Below, in pieces: positions 10,981 to 23,391 of a stretch of DNA of 64,000 nt (the stretch's first letter is position 1; every line of letters starts with the position of its first letter). Under the pieces are notes generated by a model. The model was not told where the DNA came from, ran no database searches, and saw only the letters and a list, made by a program, of their open reading frames with translations. Both the position numbers and the translations under genes were made by a program. The stretch comes from Dioscorea cayenensis subsp. rotundata (lineage: Eukaryota; Streptophyta; Magnoliopsida; Dioscoreales; Dioscoreaceae): assembly GCF_009730915.1 (NCBI RefSeq), contig NC_052479.1, positions 29,699,610 to 29,763,609 of the forward strand, read 5' to 3'.

Positions 10981-13397
10981 TAAGTTCAATTAAAATATGT
11001 GAAAATATCAAGTTAACTACAAATGTATCAAAGGCTAATCATGACTTATGAAAAAACACATATAACAATAATACTTGCGTATCAATTAAAAAAACAAAAC
11101 AAAATGCATAAATAATTGATTTACTCTGATTACCATGAAAAACAAATGTAACACTAAACGATCCATGCATTAGTAACTATAACATGTTTTTAGTATAGTT
11201 TTCCAATTAACAACTTCACATTACTTAATGATGAGCTAAGACGTTATTGTTTTTTTCGAGGTTGACCCATCAAACAACCATGGCAAAAACCTCTCAAATC
11301 CAATCCATCTCCCAAAACACACCGAAATTACTACGATCGACCGCAACCTTCCAGCTACCATGGATGACAATGTTGAACACACGAAAGTGTTTCGATGCAC
11401 ATCCATAATAAAAAAATCATGAATGAAATGAAGATATTTTTATTAGTGTACCCTCTTATGTTGCTATTTTTGAATGGACGATAAAAAAACTTGAACTTTT
11501 GCCTATATTTAATGCATGGATAAATGCTTCCAAATCAAATGTGATTTCTACAAAAAATTAATGAAACACTTCCAATGAACAACAATTATCATCAAATAAA
11601 ATATCAATTACATTTAGAGATTTTCCAAAAAAAACAAACAATGAATATATATAAAGAACCAATAAATTGAAATAAAAAAGAGAAAAAACAGTATAGATAA
11701 CCCGTAGCGTCAGCATGGGCCAGCCACACTAGTTAAAATTTTTTTTACATTCTGCAGTTTGTATTTCATCCATTTATCTCATGTGTGTTTTTTATAAACT
11801 TTTATTAAACAGGAGGAGCTACTTGAGAGCTTCACTTAGCCTGATGATAAGTAACACAGGTTAGAGCTATTTTGGATACAAAAGCATTCATTGAAAGGTC
11901 ATTTAAGTATAGGATGAATGCATTATTATTAGGTAAACTAATTCCAGTTTGTTCATTATCTTAAGAATCAGTCATTTTAGCTTCTGAATTATCTAAGGAA
12001 AATGTTTACCAGTTCATGAGTGATTGATTAAGATTTAAATATTATTTATATTCCAAATTTGTATTGGAGTATATATATATATAGGCAAAACATTCTCTGT
12101 GGACATTTATGGATGAGAAATATATGGGCGTTCAATTACCAGATGTTGTATCTCGATCCAACGACTAATAAACAGTAATACTGTATGATATACTGTTTTA
12201 AATAGTAATTAATGTATTTGTTACTGTAATAATTACAATGTATATATATATCTAGGTACATCAGTCCTAGTTGCTAATGTTGGAATTAATGATTGAAACC
12301 TTCTTTGACCAATGAGCAAGTAAATGGATTATATATTCAATTAAAATATAAAAAGAAAAGATGTATTTATATAGAACTTTTGTTATGTTGATGTCTTGCT
12401 GTTATTAGTCATTGTTTAATGTCTTGAATTTAACATTTTGTTATGTTGTCGCACTGAGAAACGTTGCACATTCTTTTGGTCTTTTTTCTTGCTGTCCTTT
12501 AGTCATTGTTTAATGCCAAAGGCCAGTTAGGGAAACTGATAAAATGCATAGTCCAATGAAGAAGGGATAATGATCTTAATAAATAATTAATTAATCGTTT
12601 TAAAATTAATTTTTCTTTTTTTTAAAAAAAAATATTAATTGCTTGTCAGTCAATGTGATAAGTTTCTTGGAATGCCAACCGTAGACGAGAGATCTTTTTA
12701 TTTTGTTTTTTTAGTTTTGGCAAATGATTAATTATTGTGTCATTTTTTTTTTGGGAAAGTTTAATATTGCAATTTCCATATGTACCTCTTGGAAATTTAT
12801 AATTTGTTATTTATTTCCTGCAAAATTAAGATTCTCTCACATATAGATATAAAATAAAAATAAACGGAATTTTATTTTATTTTGATAAAATAGATAATTT
12901 AATAGGACTCTGTTTTTTTATTGTAGAACTTTATCTAAAAATACATATATTAAAACCTTAATAAATCTAAAAATGAGTACATTAAAACCTTAATAAAGTA
13001 TAATTTCTTGTATCCTTATAAAAAAAAAACATAGGATACTACATCCACACAAACAAGAAAACAAGTAAACTGAATTTAGAAATATAAATATTTAAATTAA
13101 GAAAAAAAAAAGAAAACTCTCAATACATCCCTATATCTAAATCTATTCCCCCAATTTTACAATTCACAATTGGTCCCTTAAAACACATAAACATTCAATT
13201 TGCTCCATGAACAAAAAAAAAAACAAATTCCTCTACTTCCCAAACCATACAAACATACTTATTTTAATTTTCACACAAACAAATAATAAAATTATAAAAA
13301 ACGAAATAAAGAAAAAAAAAACTACAATGAATATTTTCATATAATAATTTAAGACTAAAATAAATAGTTAGAGAAATTGAGGGACCAATTATAAATT
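10981..13397. other. AT-rich spacer with a Helitron-like terminus
   Basis: No gene seen. At 11,701-11,733 a GC-rich short stretch (cccgtagcgtcagcatggg) can form an imperfect hairpin and is followed after 9 bases by CTAGT, the ending expected of a Helitron 3' end. This is suggestive only. Near 12,060-12,260 there is a (TA)n-bounded segment with 'gatccaacgac' and repeats of 'actgt.ata', which may be a small MITE. The interval 12,860-13,390 is A-rich and directly precedes the aminopeptidase gene. Confidence 0.4.
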
Positions 13398-14882
13398 TTG
13401 CTCAAAAAAGCATCACAAAGCGCACGAGTGTTCGGCGCGCTCGTGACAAGAACGCGCTTGCGAATGGCTCGCGCACTGGTTATTAGTACTTGTGTTCGCA
13501 TCCCAAGGCCTTCGTCGTTGTTTGCTAAGCCTCTCGCGCCCAGCGCCCTCTCTTGCTTTTCTCTCCGCTTCTCTCGGCCGCCGCCGCGCTCTCTCGTCCA
13601 CCTGCGTGCTATCATGGCCTCTGCGCCTCGCGCTACACTCGGGCTCACCAAAGCTGTCACTGTTGAGAGCCCTCAGGTCTTGCTCGCTAACTGTTTGTTG
13701 AAATGCTTGAATGAGTTGTAGTGACTTTTGTTCTTGCTTCTTTTGAGTTGGGATTTGTGGGTGTTTTGGTGTTTTTTTTTGGATGATGTTGGGGTTTTGA
13801 TGTTTTGGGTTGGAGAAATGAAGGGTTTTTTTTTGTTGTGTTGTTTGAAAGTTCTGATTGAGTTCTCTCTTTTGGTGCATTGGGATTTGTGGTTGTTTTT
13901 GTTGCTTTTTGGATTGATGATGCGGTTTTGATGTTTTGGACCTTTGGTTTGGAGAAATGGCGGGTCTTTTTGGTTTGTTGAATTTCCTGCTTGAGTGTGG
14001 TGGTTGTGAAATTTGTTCTGCTCTGGCGTGTTAGGGTTTATGTTATGCATATTTTATGGATTTATTTTTTTATTTTGATCATGAAAAGGAACGGTTTTTC
14101 TCTTATGAGCTGTTGAAATTCTTGAGTTATGGCAGTCTTTGATGAAATCCTTGAGAGAGGGAGGGTGTATGTTTTTCTCTATTTTTTTTTTTTTCTTTTT
14201 TCGTTTTGGATTTGGTGTCGAGGTTTTTAAGGTTGTGTTTTTTAATCTGATGTTAGATCCGTGTTTGAGGAATCTACTGGTTGATCAATTCTGTGATCTG
14301 AAATTTATACCTGTATGAACTGCTTCTATTATGATTTTCCATTTATCATTCTTTTTTTATTTTTTTTTACTGAATAGCATCACCAACTTGGGTTTTAGGT
14401 GTTTGATGAAGCTAGGGAAGAAGCAGATGCTTTGTCACTTTCTTGATAATTTGGGTTTATCTTCTTCAAATATAAGCTTTCTGTCATTGCTTTAGATAAT
14501 CTAAGGGATGATTTATAGCCAGTGGTTGTCTCTATTGGGGGCCATAGTTTTTGCTTGCCTCCAAAGTTTTTTGGTTCGTTTGTTCTTTTTGGTTTAACTT
14601 GTTATTTGAGCTGGGTTGGAATCTTACAAACGATGATGGATGATGTGATCTATATTTGACAAATGAACTCATCACTCTAAAGCTCTAGAGTGGTTCTCTT
14701 GTCTCTGACTGTATTCATTCTTTAATCTTAGCATTCTTTGGTTTCTCTGTTTTTTTGTAGAGTATAATTTACTTTGCCAAGTAATCTACCTTGATAGAAC
14801 ATATTTTCTCTGATCCATTGATTGATGACATTTACCTTTTGATTGGCTGAATTTTGAATAGTTCTACATCATTAAGGATTGA

Positions 14883-14933
<51 letters not shown>

Positions 14934-17900
14934 CGGGGATGTTAATAGATGTTATTTTTGAAGTGTTTGTTCAAACCTAAAGCTATTTGTTTGAATTTTG
15001 TATCTGTCCTCCCACAGATTGCATTTTCTGCAAAGGAAATTGATATCATAGAATGGAAGGGAGACATGCTTGCTGTTGCTGTCTCTGAGAAAGATATGTC
15101 TAGGGATTCAAACTCTAAGTTTGAGAACTCCATACTGAAACGTTTAGATGAGAAACTTGGTGGTCTTCTGGCGGAAGCTACCGCCGAGGAAGATTTTACT
15201 GGGAAAGCAGGCCAGTCAACAGTTCTCAGGCTTCCTGGCTTGGGCTTCAGAAGGATTGGTCTAACTGGCATTGGGCAATACTCACCTGTTTCTACTGCAA
15301 GCACATACCGTGGTGTTGGTGAGGCTGTTGCAGCTGCTGCAAAAGCTGCACAGGCAAACAGTGTGGCTGTAGTTCTTGCGTCTGAGATATCTGAAGAATG
15401 CAAGCTAAAAGTGGCTTCAGCGATTGCTTCAGGTATCTAATAAATGCACCCATAATATCTCATCATCTGCTAATGTCTCAAGTAAATATCAGGTCATATT
15501 CAGAATGAGAAAAAATTCTGCTTAAGTTTGCTTCATTTCTGGTAACAAACTTCTGCATTAAAATTCTCTTTCATTGTTGCCTTTGAAGGAACTGTGCTTG
15601 GCGTGCATGAAGACAATAGGTTTAAGTCTGAACAAAAAAAGACACATCTTAAAACAGTTGATGTTGTTGGATTGGGTTCTGGGGTGGAACTGGATAAGAA
15701 ACTTCAGTATGCAAGTGATGTTTGCTCGGGAGTTATCTTTGGAAAAGAACTTGTAAATGCACCAGCTAATGTGCTCACTCCAGGTTAACCATCGCACTTA
15801 CTTCTATCATCCTTTCGTGTATTTATAAAACGTATGAGGGTTGAGTGTGGCTTTGTTGGTGGTATTTTTAGGTGTACTAGCAGAGGAGGCTTCTAAAGTT
15901 GCCTCACTGTACAGTGATGTCTTTACCGCAAAGATTTTAGATGAAGAGCAGTGCAAAGAATTAAAAATGGGCTCATACTTGGGTGTTGCTGCGGCATCTG
16001 CAAACCCACCTCACTTCATCCATCTATGCTATAAACCTCCAGGGGGTGATGTGAAAACCAAACTCGCAATAGTTGGAAAGGGATTGACATTTGACAGGTG
16101 ATGTTTATTTACACAGTTCAATATTCAAATTCAATATTTTTTCCCTTGGAAATTGGGAAAGTTGTGACACCATGGTCATATTTTTTCATGTTATTCTTGA
16201 CATAACTGTTTTAGTGCCTTTTATACCGGCCATAAAAAGGTTTTCTGTCTTGATATCATTGGCTTGCGTTGCTTCCTCATGTAGTGAGGAATATATTTAG
16301 TTTCCTGGAACTCTAACCTGTATTCTTTATGTATCTCAGTGGTGGTTACAATATCAAGACTGGTCCCGGTTGTTCAATAGAGCTAATGAAATTTGATATG
16401 GGAGGTTCAGCTGCAGTATTTGGTGCTGCAAAAGCAATAGGCCAAATTAAGCCTCCAGGAGTTGAGGTAAGTTGCACTATGCCTTCAGTAAAAAGAGTTA
16501 TCCATAATTCCTGTGCATTCTTTAGTTGAAATTGTTTTTATTACTTGCATTATTGACCAAATTCAAATTTCCTTTCCAGGTTCATTTCATAGTTGCGGCT
16601 TGTGAAAATATGATTAGTGGTACTGGTATGAGGCCAGGTGACATAGTCACGGCTTCAAATGGAAAAACAATTGAGGTACTTTATTTTATTTCTTTTCTAT
16701 GATACAGTCCAATAGCTATGAACATTGTTACATGACTATGACGTAAATGGCAAATAAAAACTTACTTATCTCTTTTGCTACTTTGCAGAAAATGAAAAAA
16801 AAAATTTATTGTGGACTTATGATTTCACTTAATTTTGTCTCTAAATCCAGGTCAACAACACCGATGCTGAAGGAAGGCTTACACTTGCAGATGCTTTGAT
16901 TTATGCTTGCAACCAAGGTGTCAAAAAGGTATTGAGACATAATGGTGCTATTATCACTAGAGTGATTACTGTATATCATATGTTTTTTTATTCTTGTCTT
17001 CAAATTTTGCTGTGTTTAGCTCATGGCCTAATAAAGATCTTGGAAATCGTGACACATTTTTTTCCTCTGTAAGCCTATGATCTGATTTCCAAGTATTCTT
17101 ACGAGTTTAATAATGATTAACTATAGTCAACATAGCTATTTATGTGATCATCTTATAGGTGTGAAACAGAGAATGAAAATGTTGTCTTATGTACTTTTTA
17201 TGCACCTGATTGGTTTGAGTTTAACCTTCTTGTAAATTAGTGAAGATGTTTTCACCCTATTAAACACAATGAACATAATCGTTTTTCTCTTGACAATTTC
17301 TTTACTTCATGATGCAGGTTATTGATCTTGCAACCCTGACAGGAGCTTGTGTAGTTGCCCTTGGTCCCAGCATTGCAGGTCAAAAGTTTACATTACTATT
17401 TATCTACATGCATGATACTAGTGGAAATAATTTTTTTTTTTAAATACTTCCTATTAAAACCAGAGCCTTTGTTTCTACTTCTTCATTTTAAATAAATTAA
17501 TTTTGGCATGAATGTGTCTAACATCGAGCCAATTAATTTCTTTTTTAGGAACTTTTACACCAAATGATGAACTAGCGAAGGAGGTTGCTGAAGCTTCGGA
17601 GATCACAGGTGAGAAGTTTTGGAGAATGCCACTTGAAGAAAGCTACTGGGAGTCTATGAAATCTGGTGTAGCCGATATGGTCAATACCGGAGGACGCCAA
17701 GGTGGTGCTATCACTGCTGCCCTTTTCCTAAAACAGGTGCATACCATCTTTTCTTGCTGCAATTTTCGATTCTTTTGTCAATTTAGTTCTCCCATCACAT
17801 CATATATAGATGGACGACACTTATGCATCATCTTTTGTTCCAAATTGTTTGATTTCATTATCATTGCATGTTCTTTCATTTTCTTGTTCCTTTTATTTCT

Positions 17901-18737
17901 TCTTTCAACGAAACACAAGAAGAACAATTTCTTTCATGCTTGCTTTTCTGGATGGTTGGATTGATTTAAAATAGAGGAAAAGCAAAGACAAAGGAATGGG
18001 ACATGATTGACAGAAATAACAAGATTATTGTATCAATACTTTCTTTATCATTTGTCTAACCATTTTATTTATGTTTTTCTTTTCTTACTAAACACAAGAA
18101 AAACAATTTCCTTGTAATCATCTCCGTACGCTCTTAATTTTCCTTTTACAGAATATCAAATTAGGGTTTAATCTGTATTTTCTTCCATTTAACCAAGCAC
18201 GGGTAAAACACAACTTGCTTGTTTTGCAGAGTGTTTAATTATGGTGTACTCTATATTTTCTTCCTGTTTTCCTTCCCATGATATAGAAATGTGTTTCTAT
18301 GGAATTTCGAATCAGGGTTTACTCTGTATTGTCTTGCAGATCTACATTCAACTAAATGAAAGGAAGAATGATTTTGTTCATGTTGTCTTTCATACACTCG
18401 GAAATTTTCTGCTGTGGATGAGAATACCAAATTAGGGTTTAACATATATTTTCTTCATTCAAGCAAACACAAGCAACAAATAAGAGTTTCATTCTTGTTA
18501 TCTTTTCATATGCCCCGAAATTTTCTTTTCATGTATAGTATCAAATTAGAGTTCAGTCCCGATACGAATGTTAATCAAATCAATTTTTTTTTTCCATTTG
18601 TGCTGCAGTTTGTCGACGAGAAAGTTCAGTGGATGCACATCGACATGGCCGGCCCTGTATGGAATGAGAAGAAGAAAACCGGGACCGGTTTCGGGGTTTC
18701 GACTCTTGTTGAATGGGTGCTCAAGAACTCTTCTTAA
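13398..18737 (+). CDS. LAP: Leucyl aminopeptidase, plastid-type (M17 family)
   Basis: Ten exons: 13,398-13,676; 15,018-15,432; 15,589-15,783; 15,872-16,097; 16,340-16,466; 16,580-16,675; 16,851-16,928; 17,318-17,378; 17,549-17,736; 18,609-18,737. Phases agree and give 597 residues from the first ATG, close to plant LAPs. The enzyme removes N-terminal residues from peptides using two metal ions; plant forms are hexameric and usually plastid-located. The N-terminus is rich in R, S and A, as expected for a transit peptide; alternative ATGs are at 13,464 and 13,614 ([11 protein letters not shown]). The catalytic set is complete: K and D in [12 protein letters not shown] in KFDMGGS, and the signature [14 protein letters not shown] with D, E and R. 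No lesions. Intron 1 holds an ATT microsatellite and intron 9 a degenerate tandem repeat. Family call is secure; start codon choice is not. Confidence 0.95.
14885..14933. repeat. (TTA)n microsatellite in LAP intron 1
   Basis: About 16 uninterrupted TTA units lie 85 bases before exon 2 of the aminopeptidase gene. It is a simple repeat likely to vary in length between individuals. Confidence 0.95.
17905..18605. repeat. Degenerate tandem repeat filling LAP intron 9
   Basis: Units that begin with a form of 'aaattagggttta.tctgtat' recur at about 18,154, 18,308, 18,426 and 18,540 (spacing 154, 118, 114). Each is followed by 'tttcttcattcaa' and 'acacaag' type words, and earlier partial units lie at 17,910 and 18,090. 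The array makes up most of an 872-base intron and appears spliced out with it. Confidence 0.7.
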
Positions 18738-20088
18738 ACCTCATCAAATTTGAAGTTACAACTCGAAAAATTACTCAATAAAAACGCGGTCATTGTTTGA
18801 AGTTATGCATGACTTGTTTTTTATTTCTTCATTTTGATTTGGAACTGTTGAATTTTATTCATGTTTTCTGGTTATTGTGTTTGTTTATTTACATTTTTTT
18901 TTTTTGCTTTGGTTAAAAATTTAAAGAAAATAAAATAAAATTTTGTCTAAAATAATGTGAGTGTTTGTCATGACGTCACTATATGAAAAAATTTATTAAT
19001 TGTTCTCTCAAAAAAATTTAAAAAATATCAAATAACAGGTATTTCAGATTTTCAATAATAACTTTAATGATGATCTACTTAAAAGTTAAAACCTTTTTAT
19101 TTTTATTTTTATTTTTTTATAATAAAGCCTGAACCAAGGTTTTTATTTTTGTTGTTTATTTTTTTAATAAAAAAAAGCTCCCTGATCAGTCATCATGCTT
19201 TTCTTTTGCTTTTTTTCTTTTTTTCTTTTTTTGTAAATTTCCAGGTGGCATTTCTAATTGGGATTATGTTTGGAATTTTTCAGATAAACCTCTGAAATTT
19301 AAAAACTATTTTTCGGACAGCAGCCTTTTGTGTACTGTCTGAAGACTCTGAACATGAATCAAAATTTTCATTTTAATCCCTTAAAAAGTAAAATATAATT
19401 CGTTTAAACACCCTCAAATAATGAAAATTCCCAATGACCCCCTAAACAATAATAATAATAATAATTAAAAAAACACAATTACAAACAACTCCCTCCATTT
19501 TTTTTTACTTATCTAATTTTATAGATTTTTTTTAGGTTTTTTACTTGTCTATTTTAAAAAAAAAGTTGTGAAACATTAAATATTAACATTTTTAATCAAA
19601 TTATATTTAACTATACATTTTTTAAAAATATATTTTAAATAAAAGTAATCTTAAAAAGTTAGTATAATTTTTATAAATTATATATTATAAACTAATTTTA
19701 ATTAATTTTTTTAATCAATGCAATTTAAATTTAGTTAAAATTGACTCATAAAAAAGGAGGAGTATAATATATATATATATGATATATTTTTCTCTCCCAA
19801 AGGTAATTTAAAAAAACCCTGCAATAAAGTATAATTCTTGTTTTTCATAAAAACCCTTACAAGAAGTCAAATTTTGTTTTTGGGTCCCTAGCTTGGGTTC
19901 TATAGAATAAGGTGAAAAAAGCTCACACCTTTCTACCATTCTCTTGTTTTCGAGAAGACGACCTTCTTCTCCGAAGAGCGATCGATCTCGCTGGAGTCGA
20001 GAGAGAGGAAGCTTTGGTTCCAATCATGGAGATCATCTGAGACGTATAGCATCACCGATTCAATTGGGTTTCGCTTCGGAGTGTGGAG
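18738..20088. other. Spacer between LAP and the EEP-fold gene
   Basis: The first 100 bases are the likely LAP 3' untranslated region, with an 'aataaa'-like signal at 18,776. The middle is A/T-rich with T homopolymers and no gene. Bases from about 19,900 are higher in GC and contain probable 5' untranslated sequence of the next gene; the (TA)n tract at 19,768-19,780 is a weak TATA candidate. Confidence 0.5.
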
Positions 20089-23022
20089 ATGAGCAGCGTT
20101 TCGATCACAGTCATGTCGCTGAACTTGCATGAAGGGGAGCAGGACAGTGGAAGCCCGAACTCGTGGGAGAAGCGCAGGGACCTTTGCCTCAGCGTCATCA
20201 CCAGTTACTCCCCTACTGTTCTGTGCACTCAGCAAGGTTCCAAGTTTTCTCGGTTTCTCAGATTGAATGCGTTGATTTGAGCTTTTTGATCCTTTTTTAT
20301 GGAATCGTTTTGTTTGTTGTTTGTTTTTGGGTTTAGGGTTGAAGTGGCAGCTGGATTTTCTTCAGCAAAGTTTACCAGGTAAGCACTGTATGATGCATTG
20401 ATCTCTGGAGATTAGTTTATGGTTTATGTAGCTTGGATTGTAGATCGCCATTGTTATTCATACCGAGTTTGTCATTCTATTAGTGCACGTGAAGATGATA
20501 ACTTTACTAAATTTTTGTTGGAATGAGACCTCTCCATTTTGTGAATAATGTTCTGATAAAGCTTCTCTTGTTTTGGTAGTGGATTAGTTTGGTATTGGAC
20601 AAATAAGTTGCTTTAAATACTCTCTCTAATTTGATAATGTAGTAGTTCGGCAACTTGCTATGCTTTCTGGACTTATTATTCACTAGATGTGTGTTCAATT
20701 CTTCTTGTTTTAATCAAGGTTATGAGCAGTTTGGGATTTCAAGGAAAGGACCTCAGGATACTACAGATGAATATTGCACTATTTTCTATGATAAGGAGAA
20801 GGTATGAAACTCTTCTTAAGAGCTTATATTGCTTCTGATATTAATGCTTCAGTAGCATAATTACTGGGGGAAAAAATTCTGATTAAGTTCTTTCGAAGTA
20901 TTATGAAGGTGGAGGTTCTTGAAGGTGGTACCTTTTGGTTGTCAGAATCACCATCTGTTCCAGGAAGCATGTCGTGGGGATCAACGGTTCCTTGTATTGC
21001 TACTTGGGCAATATCCTTTTTAAGTATTATATTAAGTAGTGATACGATTTATGACTTTTTGTTAATTGCAATTAGTTCTGACTGTGTAATTATTATGCTG
21101 CCCAATTTTAGTTATAACTTGTTGCTTTGACATTATTTCTACACATTTCAACTCAAGAGAGTTGAACCACCTGGTTTCAGCTTCCAGATTGTAAATACAA
21201 ATATGGATGAGTTCAGTCCTCGTGCACGCAGACGGAGTGCTTTGCTCACATGGCAACACATAGCTTCCTTGCCTCCTAGCTTGCCAGTAGTGTACTGTGG
21301 AGGATTCAACACACAGAAGGAATCTACTACTGGCCGGTTTCTGCTTGGGAGATCAAGGTATCTTGATACACCAGGAGCCTTTATGTTAATTTTCAAGTAC
21401 TTGAAAAATAACTACTAGTTAGTTGATAATGCCTGTTTTGTTAGATTTTCCATGTGATGTATTTTATCTATTTGCTGTAAATTGTTTGTTACGTATCTTT
21501 TATTGTTTTTACAATACAATAGGAAACAAATTGCCCTTCAGTGGTGCTACTAAGACTTTGCTTTGCATCATGGATAAGACAAGTCAAATAAAATAAACAC
21601 ATTACATTGAAGATGTAAAATAAATTGGAACAGTATTACTTACCTTTTTCAGTATTGATTCTTCAGTTGCAAAGAAGCAATTGGAGGGAAAATTCTTTCC
21701 ATAATTTATACAGGTATAATTTTACAAACTTTATTGTCTTGCTACTAATTCATCTCTTCTTGTCAAAGACTTCATCTGTGATGTTCATATAAGACAAAAT
21801 GAAGCATTTCAGCCAGTGAGATAGTTTCCCTGATATTATTAATTCGAGCATCATTAGACTCATCTAATACCCAGTTATCTAATATATTGTGCTTTGTACT
21901 TTGGAAAATGTGTGTATATGTAAATATATTTATGAACTACTGAAAAGGTATGTTATTGGCTCCTTCTACTAGTCAAGTTTGCACTTATCCTTACTAAGTT
22001 CATTGAGGCCAAACTTAATATAATCATTAAGATATTTCTAGTTGCACTAATATTTTCATTATTCACATTTATACCTTCATATTCTTTAATTATTCCTGTG
22101 GTTTCCCAATACTATTGAAGTATGACTTATTCAAAGTAATTTGTTCATATTTTGCAGTGCCTTTATGTTTTCAGTGCTGCAAGTTGATTAGTAGCATTAC
22201 AAAGTTTTTAAGTTACAAGAGTTTTACCATTGGATATGCCTATATGTGGCTTAAAGATGTTTGTCTTGATAAAATGTAACTGACGACTTGATGGTTGTTC
22301 TTCATAATATGACTGCAGAGAGCATGGAGTTGTCGGTGACATGCGAGATGCTTGGCCCAATGCACGGGTGCGGAAAAATTTGTCACTGATACGGACTTAC
22401 CATGGATTCAAAGGTGAGCTATTTTGGTGGTGATGCATTTTATCTTCCCTGATTTCTTATTAAAGATTTTGTTCCTCCCCAGAAAATAAATGTTGGGGCT
22501 AAAATGTAGGATTTTATAAATAAAAAGAATTTGTCATATTTGCATACTTCCCCATGAGTTCATTCCCAAAGATTTATGAAACATTTAAATCTTTATAATC
22601 TTTCATGAAAGTGCAAATAGCTTAGGGAATTCTCTAGATAGTAATTGTATGTTATTCCTGCTCTATTTTTTACTTCTACGTAGATAAGGATATTGTAAGG
22701 TATATTTTTTAGTATGTCTGAATATACCAAAGAAATCAATTTGTGAATGTATTTCAATCAACATGGTCATGTAGGTGACAAACAAGGTGCGATGGAGTTT
22801 CTCAAGCTGATATTCAGAGCACTCTGTCTCTGCTGGGATCGCCAAACTCAGGATTTGCACATTGATTGGATTCTCTTCCGGGGAAGGTCTCTAGTGCCGG
22901 CATCTTGCGAAGTTATAAATGACAACAACAATGGGCTTTATCCATCATCTCATTACCCTATTTTTGCCGAGTTCATGCTTCCCCGTACTGTGCGGCTGAT
23001 TGATGCCCCTCTTGACAGATAA
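20089..23022 (+). CDS. Endonuclease/exonuclease/phosphatase-fold protein
   Basis: Seven exons: 20,089-20,236; 20,337-20,378; 20,719-20,801; 20,909-21,010; 21,143-21,357; 22,319-22,413; 22,775-23,022, giving 310 residues. Start is the ATG at 20,089 (MSSVSITVMSLNLHEG); the open frame continues a little upstream but only from a GTG. Landmarks of the DNase I-like fold are the first strand VMSLNL, a middle block DTTDEYCTIFYDKEKVE, VNTNMDEFSPRARR, PVVYCGGFNTQ and the end SSHYPIFAEF that carries the usual His. In place of the common Glu of EEP enzymes the first site reads LCTQQG, as I recall for its plant relatives, so substrate and activity are unclear. Six introns are GT-AG-like, but intron 4 is AT-AC (separate entry). 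The PNSB1 gene follows 370 bases downstream on the same strand. Confidence 0.88.
21011..21142 (+). other. U12-type AT-AC intron (132 bases)
   Basis: The 5' end reads ATATCCTTTTT directly after codon GCA, matching the minor-spliceosome donor consensus ATATCCTT. The 3' end reads TTTCTAC with exon 5 starting ACATTTCAACTC. A branch-site-like TGCTTTGAC (7 of 9 to TTCCTTRAC) puts its A at 21,130, 12 bases before the junction, the right distance for U12 introns. Splicing here gives the in-frame product TWATFQLKRVEPPGF; no GT-AG pair nearby gives an equally good join. Confidence 0.85.
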
Positions 23023-23349
23023 AGTTCCTTCTTTTTCGATCTCCCACTTCAATACAAGTCTGTTGTAATTGCTGCATGTTTTATATTGACAGTACCCAGA
23101 ATGTTTTTTTATGTGATTACTTAAAACAAATTCCGGCATAATTATTGTTCTTTGATTCTGTCATTGTAGCAATGGAATCATTGGAATGATCACTGTGTTT
23201 ATCTGAATTCTTGATTCAAATGAAGTGCTCTTTTTGGTTAATCTTTACTTTCAGGGACTCATTGGCAAATTCAGAACCCTGCAGGTGCCTACATTGAAAA
23301 ACACACTTATCCTTCCCTCCTCCACACATTCAAACCATCCAAACCTTAA

Positions 23350-23356
23350 TATAAAG
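23350..23356 (+). promoter_or_regulatory. Possible TATA box of PNSB1
   Basis: TATAAAG lies only 36 bases before the PNSB1 ATG at 23,392. If used, transcription would start about 10-15 bases before the start codon, giving a very short leader. It could instead be chance in an AT-rich leader. Confidence 0.3.
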
Positions 23357-23391
23357 ACCAGTGGATCTTCACCACCATTAGAGCTCCATCC

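Noticed and set aside
13413-13880. Long minus-strand open frame opposite LAP exon 1
   Set aside because: It is the complement of a real, GC-rich, S/R-rich exon and its protein is low-complexity with no family features.
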